From positions 1 to 64,000 of IMG/VR virus record IMGVR_UViG_3300032235_000428: a stretch of DNA of 64,000 bases; one strand, given 5' to 3'. Source of the stretch: a virus. The position numbers were made by a program, and so were the translations under genes. Under the pieces are notes generated by a model, which saw nothing but the letters and a program-made list of their open reading frames with translations, did no database searches and had not been told where the DNA came from. Of the stretch, positions 51,245 to 59,563 are shown piece after piece (the first letter of the stretch is position 1; the number at the start of each line of letters is the position of its first letter).

Positions 51245-53506
51245 TCAATAACTTCCACCATCAATTGTGATATTCTCTAATCTTCTTTCACCACTAATAC
51301 AAGTAACTGATTTTGATTGACCAGCACAATCATTAAACCATAATGCACCCATCTCAACTTCTGCCCAAGATACAGTAGATAAAATATTTACTGATTCGGT
51401 TACAACTGAAGCAATTCCAACTCTTTGAACGGAATGATCCCAGTAAAGTGCTGCTTTTTTAGCAGAAGTATCATAATAATGCATTATGAAACCAAGATCA
51501 ATATTTGCATCTACTGATGGTGGAACTAAAATTCCAGATCCATCATCAACTAAACCAGCTTCAATTAAATTATCTTTTACTTTTAATGTTGTTGAATTTA
51601 CTGAGGTTGTTTCACCATCAACATAAAGATCTCCTTTAATTCTAACTGATCCTGTATTTGTACCAATTCCTGCTGGGTCAATTACAATCGCAGATGGTCC
51701 TGTAATAATACCACTTCTAAATGTAAAATCTAAAATAGTTGTAACACCAACGACTTTAAGATTTTGATTAAACTCTGCATCTAATTGGAAAGTCGATACT
51801 CCAGCAACTCTTAATTCATCTTCAATGCGAACACTATTGACTAAAGTTGATACACCAGCAACATTAAGATTATTATTAAGTTGGACATCACCCATCAATG
51901 TTGAAATTCCAGTTACTCTAAATGTTGATGTTGTAGTGATTCCACCAACGTTTAAGTTGTTAGTTAAATTGGTATTACCAGTTAAAGTTGATACACCAGT
52001 AACTCTAAAGTTACCTGTAGTTGTAATGCCGAGAACATTTAAATTATTAGTTAAATTAGTATCACCTGTTAAAGTTGATACACCAGTTACTCTAAAGTTT
52101 CCAGTTGTTGTTATTCCTAAAGTATTTAAATTATTAGTTAAATTTACATCACCAGTTAAAGTTGATACACCAGTTACTCTAAAGTTACCTGTAGTCGTAA
52201 TGCCCGTGACATTTAAGTGGGCATTTATCATTGAGTCACTATTAAATGTGGATACCCCAGCAACTCTTAATTCATCTTCAATGCGAACACTATTGACTAA
52301 AGTTGATACACCAGCAACATTAAGATTATTGTTTAATTCTATGTCACCAACAAAAGTTGCTATACCAATAATATTAAAGTTGTTAACTGTTGTAATACCA
52401 GTAACATTCAAATTACCATTAATCATCATATGATCATTAAAAGTTGATACTCCAGCAACTCTTAATTCATCTTCAATTCTGACACTATTTACTAACGTTG
52501 ATACACCAGCAACATTGAGGTTATTATCAAGACGTACATCACCCATTAAGGTAGAAATACCAGTAACTCTAAATGTTGATGTCGTGGTAATTCCACCAAC
52601 ATTTAAGTTGTTAGTTAAATTAGTATCTCCAGTTAAAGTCGATACGCCAGTAACTCTAAAGTTACCTGTAGTTGTAATGCCAGTCACATTTAAGTGACCA
52701 TTTACCATCATATTGTCATTAAAAGTTGATACTCCAACAACTCTTAATTCATCTTCAATGCGAACACTATTAATTAATGTAGAAACTCCAGCAACATTTA
52801 AGTTATTATTAATCTCAACATCACCCATTAAGGTCGAAATTCCTGTTACTCTCATTGTAGTGAGAGTTGTAATTCCAGAAACTCTTACATTTTTATTAAA
52901 TTCACTATCTAATGTAAATGTTGATACACCAGCAACTCTTAATTGGGAGTTTAAACGTACATTATTAACAAATGTTGATAGTCCATTAACGTATAAATTT
53001 TCGGTGATTGAAACACCTAGTCCAACATTTATAGATTTTTCTACTCCAATTCCACCATCTACTACAAGAGCACCAGTATCTTTACTCGTAGATTCGGTTG
53101 TACTTGTAAGACCAAGAGGGCCAGTTACTGTGGTAATACCACTCAATACTGCATTTAAAAATCCACTATCCCAATATAAATTTCCAAATCCGTCGTTAGT
53201 TAATATTGATTGAACAATTCCTTGTGTTCCAGGAAGAGTGTATGTTACAACGCCTGCTAAAGTGTTGGGTGATTTTACTGAGATATAATTTGTACCATCT
53301 TTGTCAACCAGATTTAAACTGAGTGAAGCAGATCCATTTTCTCTGGTCCAATATCTATGAGATCCGAAAAATTTATTTCCGTTTGTTGTGCTGTTTAATC
53401 CAATAAAAAGATCATATTTATCGGTAGTAAATCCAGGCTCACCCGCTCTTAGTGCTGGTAGAGAATTGTATCCACCCCTTTTAAATTGTAGAATTGGTAA
53501 TGGCAT
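51245..53506 (-). CDS. Repetitive tail-fibre protein, smaller paralogue
   Basis: A 753-residue protein. The N-terminus (PLPILQFKRGGYNSLPALRA, GEPGFTTDKYDLFIGLN) has the same kxRxGxxxxLPxLxxGE attachment pattern as the 2960-residue protein. Residues about 165-570 are 12-13-residue turns (NLNVTGITTTGNFRVTGVST, RIEDELRVAGVSTFNDHMMI). The C-terminal ~150 residues are unique (GDLYVDGETTSVNSTTLKVK, NIDLGFIMHYYDTSAKKAAL), a segment that resembles one inside the larger fibre gene. It ends ITIDGGSY, matching the ends of the next two small genes. AAGG lies before the ATG. Confidence 0.85.
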   Translation of the reverse strand: MPLPILQFKRGGYNSLPALRAGEPGFTTDKYDLFIGLNSTTNGNKFFGSHRYWTRENGSASLSLNLVDKDGTNYISVKSPNTLAGVVTYTLPGTQGIVQSILTNDGFGNLYWDSGFLNAVLSGITTVTGPLGLTSTTESTSKDTGALVVDGGIGVEKSINVGLGVSITENLYVNGLSTFVNNVRLNSQLRVAGVSTFTLDSEFNKNVRVSGITTLTTMRVTGISTLMGDVEINNNLNVAGVSTLINSVRIEDELRVVGVSTFNDNMMVNGHLNVTGITTTGNFRVTGVSTLTGDTNLTNNLNVGGITTTSTFRVTGISTLMGDVRLDNNLNVAGVSTLVNSVRIEDELRVAGVSTFNDHMMINGNLNVTGITTVNNFNIIGIATFVGDIELNNNLNVAGVSTLVNSVRIEDELRVAGVSTFNSDSMINAHLNVTGITTTGNFRVTGVSTLTGDVNLTNNLNTLGITTTGNFRVTGVSTLTGDTNLTNNLNVLGITTTGNFRVTGVSTLTGNTNLTNNLNVGGITTTSTFRVTGISTLMGDVQLNNNLNVAGVSTLVNSVRIEDELRVAGVSTFQLDAEFNQNLKVVGVTTILDFTFRSGIITGPSAIVIDPAGIGTNTGSVRIKGDLYVDGETTSVNSTTLKVKDNLIEAGLVDDGSGILVPPSVDANIDLGFIMHYYDTSAKKAALYWDHSVQRVGIASVVTESVNILSTVSWAEVEMGALWFNDCAGQSKSVTCISGERRLENITIDGGSY
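51760..52990 (-). repeat. Near-identical turn repeats in the 753-residue fibre gene
   Basis: Modules encoding R-I-E-D-E-L-R-V-A-G-V-S-T-F and N-L-N-V-x-G-I-T-T-T-x-x-F-R-V-T-G-V-S-T-L-T-G-D recur many times. Several copies (for example 52020-52100 versus 52110-52190, and 51815-51860 versus 52275-52320) differ by only a few bases. Confidence 0.88.
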
Positions 53507-53536
53507 GGACCTTACTTACACTTTTACTAGTACTAT

Positions 53537-53544
53537 TATTTATT
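53537..53544 (-). promoter_or_regulatory. Late-promoter box for the 753-residue fibre gene
   Basis: The minus strand reads AATAAATA, 31 bases before the ATG at 53506. Confidence 0.6.
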
Positions 53545-53553
53545 TTTATATAA

Positions 53554-53769
53554 TTACCAGCTTCCACCATCTAAACTTACTTTATTATCCAAATCAACTT
53601 CTAACAAAGATAGAAAATCTGCTGGAAGACCTGGTTGTTGTGGTTCTGTTGCTGCTTTTGATAAAACATAATCTGGATTGACAAATTTATACTTTAAATT
53701 TTCATAATCAAAAATTAAAACATAACCATCATTTAAATTTGAAGTGTCTATTGGATACTGTAGATCCAT
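53554..53769 (-). CDS. Small structural protein, partial duplicate of the C-terminus of its neighbour
   Basis: A 71-residue protein. It aligns over almost its whole length with the C-terminal ~75 residues of the 206-residue gene just upstream: DGYVLIFDYENLKYKFVNPD against DGYVLMFDGNAQVFRFVNPD, then SKAATEPQQPG in both, and ends SLDGGSW against DIDAGTW. It has its own GATAAATA late box 22 bases upstream. No ribosome site is evident. It is probably a fibre- or baseplate-associated small virion protein born by tandem duplication with loss of the N-terminal domain. Confidence 0.78.
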   Translation of the reverse strand: MDLQYPIDTSNLNDGYVLIFDYENLKYKFVNPDYVLSKAATEPQQPGLPADFLSLLEVDLDNKVSLDGGSW

Positions 53770-53790
53770 GTTAATAGAAATGTTATTAGT

Positions 53791-53798
53791 TATTTATC
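53791..53798 (-). promoter_or_regulatory. Late-promoter box for the 71-residue gene, extended form
   Basis: The minus strand reads GATAAATA followed by ACTAATAA, 22 bases before the ATG at 53769. It is nearly the same as the box before the 206-residue gene. Confidence 0.7.
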
Positions 53799-54418
53799 TA
53801 CCAAGTACCAGCGTCAATATCAATCTTGTCATCAAGTTCTCTATCCAATTCATCCACAAAGTCTGAGGGAAATCCTGGTTGTTGTGGTTCTGTTGCTGCT
53901 TTAGATAAAACGTCATCAGGATTAACAAACCTGAATACTTGTGCATTACCATCAAACATTAATACGTATCCATCACCAGATCCAGCAGTGGTTCCAATTC
54001 CAGTTGTTGATCCTGCACCAATTGCTATATTTGAAGTATCTATTGTTCCTAGATCGGATATTGATGAAGACCTCACAAATCCTACTGTAGAACTATCATT
54101 TACTAAAATACTTCCTTCTATTTTCTTTGTAGTAACTCCATCTGGATCTGTCAACATTACATCATAATAATTTCTACCAGATGCTAAAAGTAAAGTTTGA
54201 TCTCTACTAATAAACAATCGTATTTGACCCTGTGACCTATCTGTAAAAATTACAGTAACTGTGTTGTAATATGGTGATGTTGGGTATTTTCTAATCTTTG
54301 CAGATCCACTATATCCAGTTAAATTTAATGGAGTTCGATCTGGATTTCTAAAAGTAATATTTTGAATAAAATCTGCACCTTTTTCAAGTTCATAATTAGC
54401 AGAAATTACAACAGACAT
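53798..54418 (-). CDS. Putative virion protein with BppU-like N-terminus
   Basis: A 206-residue protein. The N-terminal ~115 residues (YELEKGADFIQNITFRNPDR, PLNLTGYSGSAKIRKYPTSP, GRNYYDVMLTDPDG) have the pattern of a small immunoglobulin-like domain seen in BppU-type baseplate proteins and fibre bases. A Gly/Thr-rich linker (SNIAIGAGSTTGIGTTAGSG) follows, then a C-terminal domain shared with the next gene, ending DIDAGTW. The GATAAATA box with the extended ACTAAT lies 22 bases upstream. Confidence 0.78.
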   Translation of the reverse strand: MSVVISANYELEKGADFIQNITFRNPDRTPLNLTGYSGSAKIRKYPTSPYYNTVTVIFTDRSQGQIRLFISRDQTLLLASGRNYYDVMLTDPDGVTTKKIEGSILVNDSSTVGFVRSSSISDLGTIDTSNIAIGAGSTTGIGTTAGSGDGYVLMFDGNAQVFRFVNPDDVLSKAATEPQQPGFPSDFVDELDRELDDKIDIDAGTW

Positions 54419-54438
54419 TTTGCTAGTGAGTTTATTAG

Positions 54439-54867
54439 TTATTTATCCTGTAGTTGTTCTTTATTTGATTTTAAAAATTTCGATAGTTCTGCTGTAGATC
54501 CAATAAACAAAGCATTATTTGTAACACTTGTCGGTCCTTTTGATATTTTTTCAGTTTCTATTTCTTTTAGTTTTTTTTGTAGATCTAATAATTTATCTGT
54601 AGCATCTGAAACATTCTTAATTAATTGTCCAACAACCTCATATGCTCTAGGTTGTCCACCATCAACTGCTAACTCCAAAGCATTATCTAATGCCTCTTGT
54701 CCTTTTTCTATAATTGAATATAAATTACCTCTTGTATATTCATAATCTTTTTTTATATCATCATCTGCACTTTTAACTTCAATCTTATTAGTTTCAATTT
54801 CTGTAGAAACTATTTCAGTATTTTCTAAATCAAAAGTACTATTTAAATTCTCATATTTATTTTTCAT
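54439..54867 (-). CDS. gp16: gp16 terminase small subunit
   Basis: A 142-residue helical protein, T4 gp16 being 164. The core KDYEYTRGNLYSIIEKGQEA, then PRAYEVVGQLIKNVSDATDK and LLDLQKKLKE, is the conserved block of T4-like gp16. It recognises concatemer DNA and regulates gp17. The ATG overlaps the gp15 stop (ATGA). In T4 it stands beside gp17; here it lies about 24 kb away from gp17, with the fibre block between them. Confidence 0.85.
   Translation of the reverse strand: MKNKYENLNSTFDLENTEIVSTEIETNKIEVKSADDDIKKDYEYTRGNLYSIIEKGQEALDNALELAVDGGQPRAYEVVGQLIKNVSDATDKLLDLQKKLKEIETEKISKGPTSVTNNALFIGSTAELSKFLKSNKEQLQDK
54440..54447 (-). promoter_or_regulatory. Late-promoter box for the 206-residue gene, extended form
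   Basis: The minus strand reads GATAAATA followed by ACTAATAA, overlapping the end of gp16 and 22 bases before the ATG at 54418. Confidence 0.7.
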
Positions 54868-55862
54868 AATGATCCACTAAATCCAAAATCATCTCCAGCT
54901 GGAATTAATTCATCATCTGCAGAAGTTATCTTTTTAACTGGAGCACCTAAAACATGATTTAAAACCTTGGTGTTATATGCACCTCTTTCTACTATGAGTG
55001 TATTATTATTCTTAGATTTAATGTACATAGTTTCTTCATTTATCATTATATAAGTTTTAATTGGAATATCTGATGAATCATCTACTATAATTTCCATATC
55101 AGTAAGATTTACATCTCTAGATAAATTGGTTTCAATATCACCAGTATAATTTTTAGTTGCTTTTGCTTCTGATGAATATGTGACTTGTCTTGACCCACTA
55201 CTATCTCCAGCAGTATATCCAATAGTAACTTTTTTGATAATATCTTTTGATGTTTCTGGACCAGAAATTGGACCAAAAAGATATGTTTTTGCTGTGAAGT
55301 TTAAAGTGTATATTAAAGCTCTCCTAGTATTAAAATCACCCTCATAATCATCTTGCATAGTAAGATTTTCGAGTGTTAATGGAACATCTCTTTTTTCACC
55401 AATCGTATCTACTAAATTAACACTTAAAACAAAAGAGGGTTGAAAATATGGCAATATTTGTTCGACTATTTGTAACATATCATCATTTAACTGTGTCATA
55501 ATAGATAATTGAAAATCCATATTGTATGGAACTGGCATGTACGCCTTTCTAATATCTGTTCCGTCAGTTGTAATTGTAGTTGCAAATGATTGAGTTGGTG
55601 CTAATTTCCTACTACTATCATAAGATAACCCAACAAACTCAAAAGACATCCTAGGTAGAGTAATCTGGACTGGTTTATTGAGATCTGGAGATTGCTCTAA
55701 CCTTGCCAAAAACTTTTGTGTTGGACCATATGCCAATGGAACCTTTGTTATCTCTAAAATATTTCCATCAGAATCTCTTTTCTGTATAGAAATATCATTA
55801 AACAAAGTTCCAAAAGAAACAATGGTTTTCCTTAAAATTTCGTGATAAAAATATTCAAACAT
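54864..55862 (-). CDS. gp15: gp15 tail sheath stabiliser / proximal tail connector
   Basis: A 332-residue protein, T4 gp15 being 272. It begins MFEYFYHEILRKTIVSFGTL, the characteristic gp15 start, and contains VQITLPRMSFEFVGLSYDSS and YMPVPYNMDFQLSIMTQLND. The C-terminal ~80 residues (EIIVDDSSDIPIKTYIMINE, ETMYIKSKNNNTLIVERGAY) are an extra beta-rich piece. It forms the hexameric ring that closes the tail and joins it to the neck. It sits four bases after gp14 and overlaps gp16. Confidence 0.93.
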   Translation of the reverse strand: MFEYFYHEILRKTIVSFGTLFNDISIQKRDSDGNILEITKVPLAYGPTQKFLARLEQSPDLNKPVQITLPRMSFEFVGLSYDSSRKLAPTQSFATTITTDGTDIRKAYMPVPYNMDFQLSIMTQLNDDMLQIVEQILPYFQPSFVLSVNLVDTIGEKRDVPLTLENLTMQDDYEGDFNTRRALIYTLNFTAKTYLFGPISGPETSKDIIKKVTIGYTAGDSSGSRQVTYSSEAKATKNYTGDIETNLSRDVNLTDMEIIVDDSSDIPIKTYIMINEETMYIKSKNNNTLIVERGAYNTKVLNHVLGAPVKKITSADDELIPAGDDFGFSGSL

Positions 55863-55865
55863 TTT

Positions 55866-58295
55866 TTAAACTGTTCCAAATGGATTTGTTTCTGAAAAAT
55901 CTATTATCTCAGATGCTTCTTGTTGAATTGTATAATTTTGAGCAAAAGGATCTTGAAGATTATCTGTATTTATAAGTTTTATTTTGTAACTAGCTCCAGA
56001 GGTTTCTCCAACCAAATATTCATTATTTGAAAATTCTCCATTTATATTTGATAAAACTAAAGTTCTAGTAATACCATCCCAACTTTTAACTTTTCCTCTA
56101 GTACTACTTATTGTACCAACAACAATTTCATTAAAACTGAAAGATCCTATTCCCGTAGTAGGTGGTGCAGAAAAACTTATTGTTGGTGATTGAGTATACC
56201 CTAATCCAGCATTTATTATACTAATAGATGTTACTGTTCCTGAAGAATCTATATTAGCTCTTGCTTCAGCTCTTACTTTTTGGAATGATGTTGTAGCAAT
56301 ACTCACTTGAGGTGAAGTTGAATATCCAAAACCTGGATTAGTTACAAGTATTGATGTGATATATCCAGAATTATTAACTACTGGTCTTCCTTTTGCTGTT
56401 ATTAGTTTTGTTGGTGCGTTTACTGTTGCAATAGGATTTCCACTATATCCAGATCCATTGTATGTTATATTGAGTGAAGATAATTTTCCATTTGAAATTA
56501 TTGGTAAGGCAGTAGCATGTTCAAATGTGTGTAAAAATAGTGTGTTTGCTGTAGTAGTAAACCCAATTACTGGTATATTTACGTCATAATTTTGACAATC
56601 ATTTTCAATCCTGAATTCGTCAATATAGCAACTAGTGTTTACACTATGTTTTATCAGTATTCCTTCTGAAGAAACATATAGATTTGGTTCCCCAGAACTT
56701 AAGACGTACTGATTTCCATCAACAACTATAAATGTGTTATATCCACTATATGGATTTTGTGTTTTTTGGAATGATATAAAGTGCCACTCATCATCATTTA
56801 AATTAATTGGAACCTCTAGAGTTTCAAGACCGTTTAAAATAGATACCTCTAATCTTGAATTACTCTTTAAATCTATTTTCCATTCGTATGATCCATATAG
56901 TCCTTTGGAATATATTATAGTTCCTGGTTGAAATGTATTTTTTAATTTTAAGAAAAAGTCTACTCTACCATTTCTAAAAATATCAGATCCAATATTATTG
57001 CAAACTATATCCAAAGTTGTTCCATCTAGGTATCCACTTGAAGATCCAAATTTATACGTTGATGTTGTTAATCCACCTCCAGTAAATTTAATTGTATTTA
57101 CTACAGTTGTAGTATATCCAGCTCCTGGATTTGTAATTGGGATATTTAAAATTCTAGTATCAACATCAATTACTGGAGATAATAATGCATTAGTTAAAAT
57201 TGGATTTGGGAAGTTAAATTCTCTGGTATTATCAAAGAAACCTTGCTGATCATTTATAGATATTGAAGTAACAAATCCAGATGAATTAATATTTCCTGTT
57301 AAAGATGCTGTGGATGTTGAAGATGTTCCTGGAGCAGAAATTGTGACTACTGGTGGATCTACGTATCCATAACCACCACTTAAAATAGTAACAATACCAA
57401 CAATTCCATTTCCTATTACTGCCTTTGCTGCTGCGCCAGATCCTCCACCGCCGATAAACGTTACTGAAGGTGTCGTAGTGTACCCATATCCAGTTTTTGT
57501 TAATTCTACACCTTGAATTCTTAATAAAGAAGAATTTGGTTCACATAAATCTGTCAATCCTCCTATCATTGTAGCAATTCCAGAAGCGGTTCCATTTGGA
57601 TCTGGTGATGATGAAATTGCTACAACGGGTGTTGATTTATATCCTTTACCTCTGTTTGTTAAATTGATATATCTAACACCACCAAACACTAATCCAGACG
57701 TTGCAACTGGTAAAGAACCAATGCCAATCATCTTGAAAGTTTGTGTGTATCCTTCATTCTGCACATTATCGTCTATAAATTCTATTCCAGTATCTATATT
57801 TTCATTATTGTATCTGAATAATTCACACTTTAATTCGTAAGTATAACTTCCTTTTAAAGAATAAAAAGGTTTTTCGTGTTCGACGTATTTAATTTCAAAT
57901 AATCTATCGCCTAATGGAAAATATACTAAATCACCTTCTTTTGGTCTACTGTATAATTTTACATTAGGTAAATTTTCCAATAAAGGTTTTAAATATACCT
58001 CATACCTTTCTCTAGAAATAGTTAATGTTAAATCATCAAGTTCTTGAATTCCAAACTTGGACATTAACGTGCCAACATTTCCATATCCATCATATGTTTC
58101 TACATATGCTTCTATTGGATATGCATATTTAAAATCTGAATTTATTACTTCTTCAATAATAGTTTTTTCATTGAAATATAGTCTTGGAATATAATATATG
58201 TCAACACCATAAATTTTCAAGTGCTCATTTACAAGATCTTGTACAAGACCTCTTTCTGTCTGTGATCCTTGAAGAAAAAATGGATTGAGTGCCAT
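55866..58295 (-). CDS. gp14: gp14 neck protein with a large inserted lectin-like region
   Basis: An 809-residue protein, three times T4 gp14 (256). Residues 1-185 (ALNPFFLQGSQTERGLVQDL, VDIYYIPRLYFNEKTIIEEV) and the last ~30 (DPFAQNYTIQQEASEIIDFS, ETNPFGTV) are neck-protein sequence. Between them lie two groups of GxGYxxxPxVxI beta units (about 205-400 and 600-700) flanking a LamG/concanavalin-like domain (about 410-570: RVDFFLKLKNTFQPGTII, DDEWHFISFQKTQ, CYIDEFRIEND). The insertion probably projects from the neck and may bind glycans or form whiskers. Confidence 0.9.
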   Translation of the reverse strand: MALNPFFLQGSQTERGLVQDLVNEHLKIYGVDIYYIPRLYFNEKTIIEEVINSDFKYAYPIEAYVETYDGYGNVGTLMSKFGIQELDDLTLTISRERYEVYLKPLLENLPNVKLYSRPKEGDLVYFPLGDRLFEIKYVEHEKPFYSLKGSYTYELKCELFRYNNENIDTGIEFIDDNVQNEGYTQTFKMIGIGSLPVATSGLVFGGVRYINLTNRGKGYKSTPVVAISSSPDPNGTASGIATMIGGLTDLCEPNSSLLRIQGVELTKTGYGYTTTPSVTFIGGGGSGAAAKAVIGNGIVGIVTILSGGYGYVDPPVVTISAPGTSSTSTASLTGNINSSGFVTSISINDQQGFFDNTREFNFPNPILTNALLSPVIDVDTRILNIPITNPGAGYTTTVVNTIKFTGGGLTTSTYKFGSSSGYLDGTTLDIVCNNIGSDIFRNGRVDFFLKLKNTFQPGTIIYSKGLYGSYEWKIDLKSNSRLEVSILNGLETLEVPINLNDDEWHFISFQKTQNPYSGYNTFIVVDGNQYVLSSGEPNLYVSSEGILIKHSVNTSCYIDEFRIENDCQNYDVNIPVIGFTTTANTLFLHTFEHATALPIISNGKLSSLNITYNGSGYSGNPIATVNAPTKLITAKGRPVVNNSGYITSILVTNPGFGYSTSPQVSIATTSFQKVRAEARANIDSSGTVTSISIINAGLGYTQSPTISFSAPPTTGIGSFSFNEIVVGTISSTRGKVKSWDGITRTLVLSNINGEFSNNEYLVGETSGASYKIKLINTDNLQDPFAQNYTIQQEASEIIDFSETNPFGTV

Positions 58296-58303
58296 AGAAT
58301 TTC

Positions 58304-59143
58304 TTACCCTATCATGTCTAGTGGTGGTAATTCATATGTCGAAGACATTTTATTCATAATTTCATCTATTTCTCTTTGGGCATCATCATATAATTGTCTT
58401 CCATTCAGTTCAATTCCACCTGGAAGTTTTACTCCTTGGAATTTAATTAAGTTTTGTCCCCATTGTCTTTTAATTAATGAAGTCAAATAGGGCTTTAAAA
58501 ATGAATCGTTCCAAACTCTACTATAATCGTTTGGATCTAATGCTCTATAACAATCAATTACTAGATATTGTCCAACAGTAACACTAGACCAATCAATATC
58601 TAGATACAATCTATCCATTCTTTGATTAAATCTTATTTGTTTTTGAGTTGTCAATAAAAAGTCAATATCTTCAAGATATCTTTTAACCATAGAATATGTT
58701 AAGAGTTCCGTTGATCCCCAATAGTAAATATCATTCAAGAATAGTTGATATTTTATACTAAACATACCACTTGAGATACTATTAGATCCTTCAAAAAGAA
58801 AAATCTTATTAATACCAATGATGGAAGGTGGAACTTGCAAATAATTAGAATTTTCAAAATAATTAAATGTTGTTGGAGTTCCAGCTATTGAAGTAGTCGC
58901 ACTCGTAGACGCAATACCAACCCCACCAAACGTAGCTCTGCCTCTAGAAATATCATCCTGTGTAATTTGATGCTTTAAATACATCTGAGAAACACCATCA
59001 AAATGCCTTTCTTGGAAAAATTGAATGGCATCATCAACTAGATCTTCAATTTGTTCTTCGGCAATGTTTATTTCTAAAACTGGTGCTCCAAGTTTCCTTA
59101 AGCAGTAATCTATTAGTTCTTGTCGTGAGGATGGTTTTGCCAT
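58304..59143 (-). CDS. gp13: gp13 neck protein
   Basis: A 279-residue protein, T4 gp13 being 309. The start ASRQ-like KPSSRQELIDYCLRKLGAPV, VLEINIAEEQIEDLVDDAIQF and FQERHFDGVSQMYLKHQIT is the typical gp13 N-terminus. The conserved YDKWNDSFLKPY-like stretch appears as SRVWNDSFLKPYLTSLIKRQ, and the C-terminus is helical (QREIDEIMNKM). With gp14 it completes the head-tail connector. Gene order 13-14-15 is that of T4. Confidence 0.95.
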   Translation of the reverse strand: MAKPSSRQELIDYCLRKLGAPVLEINIAEEQIEDLVDDAIQFFQERHFDGVSQMYLKHQITQDDISRGRATFGGVGIASTSATTSIAGTPTTFNYFENSNYLQVPPSIIGINKIFLFEGSNSISSGMFSIKYQLFLNDIYYWGSTELLTYSMVKRYLEDIDFLLTTQKQIRFNQRMDRLYLDIDWSSVTVGQYLVIDCYRALDPNDYSRVWNDSFLKPYLTSLIKRQWGQNLIKFQGVKLPGGIELNGRQLYDDAQREIDEIMNKMSSTYELPPLDMIG

Positions 59144-59146
59144 TTT

Positions 59147-59335
59147 TTATAACTGTCCTAAGTTAGAAATAACCTCTTGTTGCTGAAAATATAACTTAAT
59201 GTAAGATTTAGTTAAATTTCTCAAAGCATTAATATCATCTATATTATCTATATCTCTAGATAATTTCTCATATTCAAATGACTTTGAAATACTAGTTAAT
59301 TCAATATCAGTGTGATCCATTGATAATCTTTCCAA
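59147..59335 (-). CDS. Small helical hypothetical protein before gp13
   Basis: A 62-residue ORF, or 57 residues if it starts at MDHTDIELTSISKSFEYEKL (ATG at 59320), which I think equally likely. It is mostly helical and ends SYIKLYFQQQEVISNLGQL. It overlaps the preceding ORF and ends three bases before gp13. A faint likeness to the phycobilisome-degradation protein NblA is too weak to use. Confidence 0.6.
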   Translation of the reverse strand: MERLSMDHTDIELTSISKSFEYEKLSRDIDNIDDINALRNLTKSYIKLYFQQQEVISNLGQL

Positions 59336-59561
59336 GTAAATTTTTAATTTCGTTTAAATCTGACTTTAATTCATTAATATCAGATTTTAACTGATCGACT
59401 TCATTTTCAATGTTATAAATGGTACTATGTTCTCTTTTTTTAGCATTTTTTAAAGACAAGTATGCCTTATGTGATTGATCATCAGTATTGATGATTGCAT
59501 TTGTTAGGACATCCCTAACCAAATGGGGATGTCCTTCAACGTTTAAATAACGCATTTCCAT
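59307..59561 (-). CDS. Small conserved cyanophage protein with C-terminal coiled coil
   Basis: An 84-residue protein. MRYLNVEGHPHLVRDVLTNA and IINTDDQSHKAYLSLKNAKK match a small protein that I recall beside neck genes of many cyanophages. Residues about 45-80 are a heptad-patterned coiled coil (IYNIENEVDQLKSDINELKS). Starts at 59561 (MEMRYL) or 59555 (MRYL) are both possible. It is probably a minor virion or assembly protein. Confidence 0.75.
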   Translation of the reverse strand: MEMRYLNVEGHPHLVRDVLTNAIINTDDQSHKAYLSLKNAKKREHSTIYNIENEVDQLKSDINELKSDLNEIKNLLGKIINGSH

Positions 59562-59563
59562 AA

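Noticed and set aside
51825-52433. Plus-strand ORFs of 60-202 codons within the fibre genes
   Set aside because: They arise from the repeat structure of the minus-strand genes and have no promoter, ribosome site or recognisable product.
55967-55974. TATAAATA on the minus strand inside gp14
   Set aside because: It lies within coding sequence over 100 bases from the next start; likely chance in AT-rich DNA, and a reminder that the box alone is not proof.
59147-59335. NblA-like phycobilisome-degradation protein
   Set aside because: Only length and a vague helical pattern agree; the family's key residues cannot be matched.
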